Below are positions 7,118 to 11,561 of a stretch of DNA of 11,561 nucleotides, piece after piece; position 1 is the first letter of the stretch; the number at the start of each line of letters is the position of its first letter. The notes under the pieces were generated by a model. The model did not search any database and had not been told where the DNA came from. It worked only from the letters and a program-made list of their open reading frames with translations. Position numbers and translations under genes: made by a program. This DNA comes from Chloroflexia bacterium (GTDB lineage Bacteria > Chloroflexota > Chloroflexia > Thermomicrobiales > JALYUS01), in contig JAICIL010000129.1 in NCBI GenBank assembly GCA_025924435.1, forward strand, positions 1 to 11,561, written 5' to 3'.

Positions 7118-7428
7118 GATGCGTCATCGTTGGGGAACAGCCGTGCATAGCGTTCCTGCTCCAAAGCCAATTGCTCCTCCTTCCAGCGATGCTGCATTTC
7201 ATCGAAATCTTCATCATCTTCCCATGCACCATCCGACCAGTCGGGAATGAGATCTTCCCAAGATTGCGGGATACGGACGCCTTGCGCACGGGCAAGTTCC
7301 GCAAGCGGTGGCGGCGGCGGCAGGCTGGCCAGGAGTGCGCGCATCTCGCGCTCCTCTTCTTCCCATATCCGTTTCTCGTCGTCATTCAAGCCGGGTGGGG
7401 GTTGATGTACAGCATTGATATTGACCAT
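7114..7428 (-). CDS. Small acidic protein, probable antitoxin of the adjacent VapC-like toxin
   Basis: This 104-residue protein is encoded directly upstream of the PIN gene with a 4-nt overlap, the usual position of an antitoxin. I recognise no ribbon-helix-helix, AbrB, Phd or helix-turn-helix DNA-binding domain. It has a Glu-rich predicted helix (about 17-34), a proline run (37-41), then ELARAQGVRIPQSWEDL (about 44-60) and a strongly acidic tail that ends in a charged helix (about 78-95). The LAELARAQGV...SWEDL segment followed by acidic residues reminds me of short partners of PIN toxins in Chloroflexota and Cyanobacteria; this is from memory and unchecked. ATG 7428 is chosen because GGAGG lies 6 nt upstream. 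TTG 7431 is in frame but too close to that site. Base composition matches the toxin gene and differs from the neighbours. Confidence 0.75.
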   Translation of the reverse strand: MVNINAVHQPPPGLNDDEKRIWEEEEREMRALLASLPPPPPLAELARAQGVRIPQSWEDLIPDWSDGAWEDDEDFDEMQHRWKEEQLALEQERYARLFPNDDAS

Positions 7429-7453
7429 CAATGGCCTCCGTTCCTACGACCGC

Positions 7454-7470
7454 AGTGTACCATGTACCAT
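7454..7470 (-). promoter_or_regulatory. Candidate -10 and tandem GTACCAT operator of the toxin-antitoxin cassette
   Basis: On the minus strand TACACT (7459 to 7454) lies about 26 nt before the antitoxin ATG and after the ruvB stop, so the cassette may have its own promoter. Immediately next to it the plus strand reads GTACCAT twice in tandem (7457-7470). Repeats covering the promoter are typical of autoregulated toxin-antitoxin operons. No good -35 is seen, so confidence is low. Confidence 0.3.
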
Positions 7471-7486
7471 GCGGCCCCGGCGCCGA

Positions 7487-8575
7487 TCAGCGCTCGGCGT
7501 CGGGGTCGGGCGCGTCGTCGAGGCCGGGGAGGGCGGACTGCCAGGAGTTCGCGGCGGCGGATTGCTGGGCGAGGCGGTCCGGGTAGGGGATGCCGAGGTG
7601 CTGGTAGGCGCGGCGGGTGGCGATGCGGCCGCGCGGCGTGCGCTGCAGGAAGCCCAACTGGATCAGGTACGGCTCGTAGACGTCCATGATCGTGTCCGTC
7701 TCCTCGCTCGTCGCCGCCGCCATCGTCTCGATGCCGACCGGGCCGCCGTCGAATTTCTCGACGATCGTCACGAGCACGCGGCGGTCGGTGTCGTCCAGCC
7801 CCAGTTCGTCAATGTCGAGCATGGCGAGGGCGCTACGGGCGACATCCGCCGTCGCGACGCCGTCGGCGCGCACCTGCGCGTAGTCCCGCACACGCTTGAG
7901 GAGGCGGTTCGCGATGCGGGGCGTCCCGCGCGAGCGGCGGGCGATCTCCGCGCCGCCGTTCGCCTCCAACTTCAGGTCGAGGATTTTGGCGGAACGCCGG
8001 ATGATCCGATTCATCGCCGTCTCGTTGTAGAATTCGAGGCGATGGATCGCGCCGAAGCGATCCCGCAAGGGCGCGGTCAGCAGGGCGAGGCGGGTCGTCG
8101 CGCCGACGAGCGTGAAAGGAGGCAGGTTGAGGCGCATCGTCCGCGCGGACGGCCCCTTGCCGAGCGTCACGTCCACTGCGTAATCCTCCATCGCGGTGTA
8201 GAGCACTTCCTCGACGGGCCGGGCGAGGCGATGGATCTCGTCAATGAAGAGGACATCACCCTGCTTGAGGTTCGTCAGGATGGAGACGATGTCGCCGGGT
8301 CGCTCGATGGCCGGGCCGGAGGTCGTGCGGATGCCGACGCCGAGTTCGGCGGCGACGATGGTGGCGAGCGTCGTCTTGCCGAGGCCGGGCGGGCCGTAGA
8401 AGAGGACATGATCGAGCGCTTCGCCGCGCGCCCGCGCCGCCTCGATGGCGATTTGCAGGTTCGCCTTGACCTTCTCCTGCCCGATGTACTCGGCGATCCG
8501 CCGGGGTCGCAAGGTCGCGTCGAGATCGAGGTCTTCCTCGACCTCACTGCTGGAAAGGATCCGCTCTTCATCCAT
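7487..8575 (-). CDS. ruvB: Holliday junction branch migration ATPase RuvB
   Basis: RuvB is the hexameric AAA+ motor that drives branch migration of Holliday junctions together with RuvA, before RuvC cleavage. The 362-residue protein shows [12 protein letters not shown] (about 22-33), Walker [10 protein letters not shown] (61-69), Walker B LFIDEIHR (109-116), sensor 1 GATTR (158-162), the arginine-finger segment RDRFG (171-175), sensor 2 [11 protein letters not shown] (about 216-226), and the C-terminal DNA-binding winged-helix motifs FDGGPVG and [17 protein letters not shown]. The ATG has AGGAG 8 nt upstream. The last 25 residues are a variable Ala/Asp-rich tail. No ruvA or ruvC is adjacent. 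The preceding gene is separated by 156 bp that contain a candidate promoter and a LexA-box-like site, so ruvB probably starts a transcript that runs on to queA. Confidence 0.98.
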   Translation of the reverse strand: MDEERILSSSEVEEDLDLDATLRPRRIAEYIGQEKVKANLQIAIEAARARGEALDHVLFYGPPGLGKTTLATIVAAELGVGIRTTSGPAIERPGDIVSILTNLKQGDVLFIDEIHRLARPVEEVLYTAMEDYAVDVTLGKGPSARTMRLNLPPFTLVGATTRLALLTAPLRDRFGAIHRLEFYNETAMNRIIRRSAKILDLKLEANGGAEIARRSRGTPRIANRLLKRVRDYAQVRADGVATADVARSALAMLDIDELGLDDTDRRVLVTIVEKFDGGPVGIETMAAATSEETDTIMDVYEPYLIQLGFLQRTPRGRIATRRAYQHLGIPYPDRLAQQSAAANSWQSALPGLDDAPDPDAER

Positions 8576-8590
8576 GCCGGTCGCTCCTAC

Positions 8591-8624
8591 CTACCCCCTG
8601 GCCCCTTCCCGGCGCGGGAAGGGG
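8591..8624 (-). repeat. Hairpin with G-rich tail in the ruvB leader
   Basis: Positions 8602-8611 pair perfectly with 8615-8624 (CCCCTTCCCG and CGGGAAGGGG) around a 3-nt loop. Reading toward ruvB, the stem is followed by the G-rich tail CCAGGGGGTAG and then by the ruvB Shine-Dalgarno. The same arrangement of stem plus GGGGYC-GGGGGT tail is seen at 10930-11012 and 10801-10875. It lies within the predicted 5' leader. No T-tract follows, so it is not an intrinsic terminator. Confidence 0.7.
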
Positions 8625-8658
8625 AATCCGCCAGAGGCATCCATGACGATTTCGTTGT

Positions 8659-8688
8659 AGTGTAGCAGAAATACGGGCGAATTGCGAA
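8659..8688 (-). promoter_or_regulatory. ruvB: Candidate ruvB promoter
   Basis: On the minus strand TTCGCA (8688-8683) and TACACT (8664-8659) are separated by 18 nt, each matching four of six consensus bases. TGC directly before the -10 makes it an extended -10. Transcription would begin near 8652, giving a leader of roughly 76 nt that includes the hairpin at 8602-8624. Confidence 0.5.
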
Positions 8689-8698
8689 CATCCGTGCG
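8685..8698. promoter_or_regulatory. LexA (Cheo) box-like palindrome overlapping the ruvB -35
   Basis: CGAACATCCGTGCG matches the CGAAC-N4-GTTCG Cheo box of Gram-positive-type LexA at nine of ten defined positions. It overlaps the candidate -35, where a repressor would block transcription. ruvB belongs to the SOS regulon in many bacteria. The match is seen in the sequence; LexA binding is inference. Confidence 0.4.
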
Positions 8699-8731
8699 CA
8701 TACGAGAGCATGGGTGCGCAGCCGTGCATCC

Positions 8732-9289
8732 CTACGGCCCTGCTTGCTCTTTCGCCACCGTCGAGGTATGGCCCGTCTGGCGCGTGTCCTCGTAGCGGCC
8801 GAGAATGAAAAGCAGAGAAGAAAGGCGGTTGAGGAAACCGAGGACGTGCGGGTTCGTGTTGTGCCCCTCGTGGACGAGGCGCGTCGCCAGCCGCTCGCCG
8901 CGCCGCACGACCGTCCGCGCGACATCGAGGGTCGCCCCCGCGACGGTATCGCCCGGCACGACGAACTCTCGCTGCACCGGCACCCGCGCGGTGAAGGTGT
9001 TCGTCAACTCCTCGACGCGGGCGACATCCGCCTCGGTCATCGCGTAGGCGCTCGTCTTGCCCTCAACGGTCGCCAGTTCGGCCATCAGGCGGTAGAGGGC
9101 GCGCTGCATTTCGAGGATCGCCGCGCGCACTTCCGGTAGCGTCGCGGTGGCGCGGGCGAGGCCGAGCGCGGCGGAGGCTTCATCGAGCGTGCCGTACGCC
9201 TCCGGGCGCGGATCGTACTTCGCCACCCGCGCGCCGCCAATCAGGCTCGTGTAGCCGTCATCGCCCCGCCCGGTGTAGACCTTCTGCAT
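8732..9289 (-). CDS. pduO: PduO-type ATP:cob(I)alamin adenosyltransferase
   Basis: This 185-residue enzyme transfers the 5'-deoxyadenosyl group of ATP to cob(I)alamin, giving adenosylcobalamin, usually as a trimer in the cytoplasm. The family motifs are present: YTGRGDDGYTSL (5-16, ATP-binding N-terminus), KYDPRPEAYGTLDEASA (24-40), REFVVPGDTVAGATLD (107-122), ARTVVRRGERLATRL (124-138) and FLNRLSSLLFILGRYE (152-167). The frame is open further upstream into the Nudix gene, but the start is set at ATG 9289, where the conserved N-terminus begins behind AAGGA about 9 nt upstream. It is the third gene of a minus-strand run with a BtuF-like protein and a Nudix hydrolase, 29 nt after the latter. That context supports a role in corrinoid uptake or salvage. 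Confidence 0.96.
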   Translation of the reverse strand: MQKVYTGRGDDGYTSLIGGARVAKYDPRPEAYGTLDEASAALGLARATATLPEVRAAILEMQRALYRLMAELATVEGKTSAYAMTEADVARVEELTNTFTARVPVQREFVVPGDTVAGATLDVARTVVRRGERLATRLVHEGHNTNPHVLGFLNRLSSLLFILGRYEDTRQTGHTSTVAKEQAGP

Positions 9290-9318
9290 GGTGGGCGTTC
9301 CTTTCGCGGTATCGCGCG

Positions 9319-9810
9319 TTACGGATCGCGCTGGACGATATGCCGGGTCGCCGATGGCACATCCCGCAACGCGGTGCGCAGGAATGATGGGTGGAGGATG
9401 ACATCGGACAATGACGCGACCGGAACCCATCGGTAGATCAGTGTATACGGCTTCCCGTTCGTGGACCGATCTTCCACGCCGTGGTGCGGCTGCATTTTGT
9501 CGAGATAGGCATGATCCGCCGGAAGATCAATCGCGTACAGAAGGGCGAGTTCGTGATGGGCTATCCCAAAGAGGGTGAAGAAATTTTCCACGACCCAGAG
9601 CAGCCGCCCCACCGCGACCGTCACATGCAGTTCCTCGTCCATCTCCCGGCGCAACGCTTCATCCGACGATTCACCGAGTTCGCAGCGACCACCGGGCAGC
9701 GCCCAGTAATCGTCCCGATCCGCGCGATGCAACAGCACGTACCCATCGTGGATGCACACTCCGGCGACGCGATAATGGAAGCGGACGCCGTCCCGGTCGA
9801 AGGAGATCAT
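9319..9810 (-). CDS. Nudix hydrolase
   Basis: This 163-residue single-domain Nudix protein hydrolyses a nucleoside diphosphate linked to another group; the substrate is unknown. The Nudix box lies at residues 41-63 (G41, E47, then REMDEELHV at 55-63) and matches GX5EX7REUXEEXGU except that the late glycine is replaced by His62. The metal-binding glutamates E56, E59 and E60 are kept, so catalysis should be possible. The upstream LLHRADRDDYWALPGG is typical. The ATG overlaps the stop of the BtuF-like gene (ATGA), so translation is coupled, and the adenosyltransferase follows 29 nt later. It could clean up damaged nucleotides or act on a cobalamin-pathway intermediate; the operon suggests this but the sequence does not show it. 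Confidence 0.92.
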   Translation of the reverse strand: MISFDRDGVRFHYRVAGVCIHDGYVLLHRADRDDYWALPGGRCELGESSDEALRREMDEELHVTVAVGRLLWVVENFFTLFGIAHHELALLYAIDLPADHAYLDKMQPHHGVEDRSTNGKPYTLIYRWVPVASLSDVILHPSFLRTALRDVPSATRHIVQRDP

Positions 9811-10748
9811 CGCCGGAGCGCCGCGCCGTCTGCCGCGTGCCGGTGGCGCACTTCATCGCCGTCCGCGAAAGCGTCCGGGTGCAGCAGGCGGGCGAGGATT
9901 TCCGCACCCTCCACCACGCGCGGGCCTGGGCGGGAGATGTGCGCGTTGCCGTCCATGACGAAGACGCGCCCGGAGCGTACGGCGGGCAGATCGCCCCACC
10001 ACGACGGGAGCGGGGCCACGGCGAGATCGGCGCGGGCATGGGCGGAATCGAAGCCGCACGGCGCGACGACGATCACGTCCGGCGCGGCCTCGCGCAGGCG
10101 CTCCCAGCGGATGTGCGCGCTCTTCTCGCCGGCGACGCCAAGTGTATCCGTGCCGCCGGCAACGGCGATCATCTCCGGACCCCAATGGCCCGCGACAAAG
10201 GGCGGATCGAGCCATTCGAGCAGCGCCACGCGCGGCAGTTCCCGCCCCGCCACCGCCCGCCGCACGGCATCGAGCCGCCCCCGCAACCCGTCAACGAGCG
10301 CTGCCGCCCGCCCCGGCACCCCGGCGGCGCTGGCGACACGCGCGATGTCATCGAAAATCTCCGCGATGCAGCCCGGTTCGAGCGAGAGGACGGGCGGATG
10401 CGTCGGCAATGTGCGGGCCGCGCGCAGCACTTCGGGCAGGGCGATGGAGCAGACTTCGCAGAGCGCCTGCGTGACGATCAGCGTCGGCTGCAATTGCTGC
10501 ATCAGCGCGGTGTCGAGCGCGTACAACCCCTCACCGCGCGCCAATCGCTCCCGCACGAGGCGGTCCGTCTCCCCGCTCGGCAGCCCCGGCGGGATCGCCG
10601 CACTCGTCAAAACGGGCAGCGCGCGGACAGGCGGCGGCCAGTCGCACTCGTGCGAGACGCCGACGAGCGCGTCACCGAGGCCGAGGGCACAGATAATTTC
10701 CGTCGCGCTGGGCAGGAGCGATACAATGCGGCGGGGTGTGGCGACCAT
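9807..10748 (-). CDS. BtuF-like cobalamin-binding protein without signal peptide
   Basis: This 313-residue protein belongs to the periplasmic-binding-protein family of BtuF/FhuD (PF01497 type). The diagnostic N-terminus RIVSLLPSATEIICALGLG (about 7-25) is followed by VGVSHECDWP (29-38), LYALD, LIVTQALCEVC (90-100) and VLSLEPGCIAEIFDDI. A second lobe follows with LLEWLDPPFVAGHWGPEMI and a C-terminal RPGPRVVEGAEILARLLHP motif. The start is ATG 10748 with GAGGG 7 nt upstream. The frame stays open to 10913, but that extension crosses an inverted repeat and is rejected. No signal peptide or lipobox is present, so the protein is probably cytoplasmic. This is odd for a transporter subunit, and no BtuC or BtuD gene is adjacent. 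Cotranscription with the adenosyltransferase points to a corrinoid ligand. Cys35, Cys97 and Cys100 may be functionally important. Confidence 0.9.
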   Translation of the reverse strand: MVATPRRIVSLLPSATEIICALGLGDALVGVSHECDWPPPVRALPVLTSAAIPPGLPSGETDRLVRERLARGEGLYALDTALMQQLQPTLIVTQALCEVCSIALPEVLRAARTLPTHPPVLSLEPGCIAEIFDDIARVASAAGVPGRAAALVDGLRGRLDAVRRAVAGRELPRVALLEWLDPPFVAGHWGPEMIAVAGGTDTLGVAGEKSAHIRWERLREAAPDVIVVAPCGFDSAHARADLAVAPLPSWWGDLPAVRSGRVFVMDGNAHISRPGPRVVEGAEILARLLHPDAFADGDEVRHRHAADGAALRR

Positions 10749-10788
10749 TGGCGAACCCTCGCGGATGCGCGACACGAACGACAACCAT

Positions 10789-10794
10789 ATCGTA
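10789..10794 (-). promoter_or_regulatory. Candidate extended -10 for the BtuF-like operon
   Basis: On the minus strand TACGAT, preceded by TGC, lies about 40 nt before the ATG at 10748. No good -35 is visible, so only an extended -10 promoter would fit. I looked for a cobalamin riboswitch between here and 10875 and saw no B12-box-like core. Confidence 0.28.
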
Positions 10795-10800
10795 GCACAC

Positions 10801-10875
10801 CCCATCTCCCGACCCCCGCTCCATCGCCGGACGGAACTGGCGCACGGTACAAGCCTCGGGGCGATGGAGCGGGGG
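10801..10875 (-). repeat. Perfect 16-bp inverted repeat with G-rich tail, oriented toward the BtuF-like gene
   Basis: CCCCCGCTCCATCGCC at 10813-10828 is the exact reverse complement of 10860-10875, with a 31-nt loop. On the minus strand the stem is followed by TCGGGAGATGGGG (10812-10800), giving the same stem plus GGGGTC-GGG tail layout as the elements before ruvB and the histidine phosphatase gene. Its position just upstream of the candidate -10 makes a promoter-linked or insertion-derived element more likely than a leader structure. Confidence 0.75.
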
Positions 10876-10929
10876 CGAGATACAGGGATGATTGGATGTT
10901 GAACGAGCGCCACGGCATGTCATTGAGTC

Positions 10930-11012
10930 ACCCCTCTCCATCGCCATACGGGTTTCATACGCTCTACAATCCATGGGCGAAGGCTCCGTACGAGAGGGGT
11001 CGGGGGTGAGGA
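10930..11012 (+). repeat. Inverted repeat with G-rich tail directly before the histidine phosphatase gene
   Basis: ACCCCTCTC (10930-10938) pairs with GAGAGGGGT (10992-11000) over 9 bp. The tail CGGGGGTGAGGA (11001-11012) runs straight into the ATG at 11013 and seems to supply its ribosome-binding site. The left part shares CTCCATCGCC with the neighbouring element at 10819-10828, so the two are diverged copies of one family. Confidence 0.65.
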
Positions 11013-11561
11013 ATGACCAAAACGCTGCTCGTGCTGCGGCACGCGAAATCGGATCGGGGCAATAACGCCCTGCGCGATCACGACCGTCCACTCGCGCCGC
11101 GTGGCGAAACGGACGCGCCCCGGATGGGCACCGCCCTCGCCGCCCTCGATCTGCTCCCGGACCGTGTCCTCACCTCGACCGCCGTGCGGGCGCGCGAGAC
11201 GACTCGCCTCGTCGCGGCGACGATGGGATATGACGGCGAGATCATCGAGGAACCGGACATCTACGCCGCCTCCGTGGACACGCTGCTCGACGTGCTGCGC
11301 GAGTGCGACGAGGAGGCGACCGTGCTGCTCGTCGGTCACAATCCGGGCCTGGAGGAACTCATCGGCCTGCTCACCGCCGGCACGCGCGCGGAACCGATGG
11401 TGCGACTACCAACGGCGGGCCTCGCCTGCGTGGCGCTCGACATCGAACAGTGGTCGCAACTCCGCCCGGAATGCGGGCTGCTCCAGTGGTTCCTCACGCC
11501 GCGCATCGTCTACCCGCTGCTCCACGCGTCCCGCGATCTCGGCCCCGGAAGAGCGGTAACC
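11013..11561 (+). CDS. sixA: SixA-like phosphohistidine phosphatase, histidine phosphatase superfamily (3' end outside window)
   Basis: This is a member of the histidine phosphatase (RHG) superfamily closest in style to SixA, which removes phosphate from phosphohistidine residues of phosphotransfer proteins. The catalytic RHAKSD motif has His10, a second active-site histidine is His109 in LLVGHNPGLEEL, and SSTAVRARETT-like spacing is seen in LTSTAVRARETT at about residue 57-68. The frame has no stop through 183 codons at the window edge. SixA proteins are usually about 160-170 residues, so this one has a C-terminal extension or fusion that cannot be judged here. The ATG at 11013 follows GGGGGTGAGG, part of the adjacent repeat. 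It is divergent from the cobalamin-handling operon. Other small phosphatases of the superfamily remain possible. Confidence 0.9.
   Translation, partial: MTKTLLVLRHAKSDRGNNALRDHDRPLAPRGETDAPRMGTALAALDLLPDRVLTSTAVRARETTRLVAATMGYDGEIIEEPDIYAASVDTLLDVLRECDEEATVLLVGHNPGLEELIGLLTAGTRAEPMVRLPTAGLACVALDIEQWSQLRPECGLLQWFLTPRIVYPLLHASRDLGPGRAVT

Noticed and set aside
8602..8624. Intrinsic terminator for the adenosyltransferase operon
   Set aside because: The stem is strong, but no T-run follows on the minus strand. The candidate ruvB promoter lies upstream of it, placing the hairpin in the ruvB leader.
7415..8665. 416-codon plus-strand open frame opposite ruvB
   Set aside because: It is a shadow of ruvB codon bias, with repeated Arg, Asp and Val and no domain.
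10749..10913. N-terminal extension of the BtuF-like protein to 10913
   Set aside because: The extension crosses the perfect inverted repeat and the candidate -10. The conserved N-terminus and a good Shine-Dalgarno lie at ATG 10748.
9837..11009. 390-codon plus-strand open frame opposite the BtuF-like gene
   Set aside because: It is antisense to a conserved gene and crosses both inverted repeats of the divergent spacer.
10749..11012. Cobalamin riboswitch before the BtuF-like operon
   Set aside because: I looked for the B12-box-like conserved core on the minus strand and did not find it. The visible structure is a simple inverted repeat.

Overview
The window is about two-thirds G+C, densely coded, and looks like chromosomal DNA of a high-G+C bacterium. 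A Tat-type lipoprotein signal with a long Ala/Gly/Pro/Thr linker on the solute-binding protein, a Uma2-family protein, Cheo-type LexA-box-like sequence and palindromic intergenic repeats would all fit a Chloroflexota (Thermomicrobia/Sphaerobacter-like) genome. That placement is inference from style, not from a marker gene. No rRNA, tRNA or CRISPR array was seen, and no complete transposase gene.

Layout. (1) 1-2693, minus strand: a peptide/oligopeptide-type ABC transporter, with the family-5 solute-binding lipoprotein first and a DppB-type permease (cut by the window edge) second. A 100-bp gap between them holds tandem GAGGACT repeats and an inverted copy. (2) 2694-3068: a gene-free divergent spacer. 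(3) 3069-5531, plus strand: a Uma2-family putative PD-(D/E)XK protein, then two transglutaminase-like Cys-His-Asp proteins overlapping by 20 nt. (4) 5532-5618: a convergent spacer filled by a large CACGAAG-type hairpin. (5) 5619-8575, minus strand: ruvB, then a small low-G+C gene pair (acidic probable antitoxin plus PIN/VapC toxin), then queA. The ruvB-queA neighbourhood is familiar in bacteria, and here it appears to be interrupted by a toxin-antitoxin cassette. (6) 8732-10748, minus strand: a likely cobalamin-handling operon with a BtuF-like binding protein lacking a signal peptide, a Nudix hydrolase and a PduO-type cob(I)alamin adenosyltransferase, the first two joined by an ATGA overlap. 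(7) 10749-11012: a divergent spacer with two related long inverted repeats. (8) 11013 to the window end, plus strand: a SixA-like histidine phosphatase, cut at its 3' end.

How the parts work together. The left block imports peptides or related solutes. The cobalamin block binds corrinoid and makes adenosylcobalamin. ruvB and queA are housekeeping genes for Holliday-junction migration and queuosine synthesis. The least ordinary parts are the toxin-antitoxin cassette whose antitoxin has no recognised DNA-binding fold, a hairpin-plus-G-rich-tail element that occurs three times and each time points toward a downstream start codon, a near-consensus Cheo box on the -35 of a candidate ruvB promoter, and the distinct palindromic repeats that occupy most of the longer intergenic gaps.
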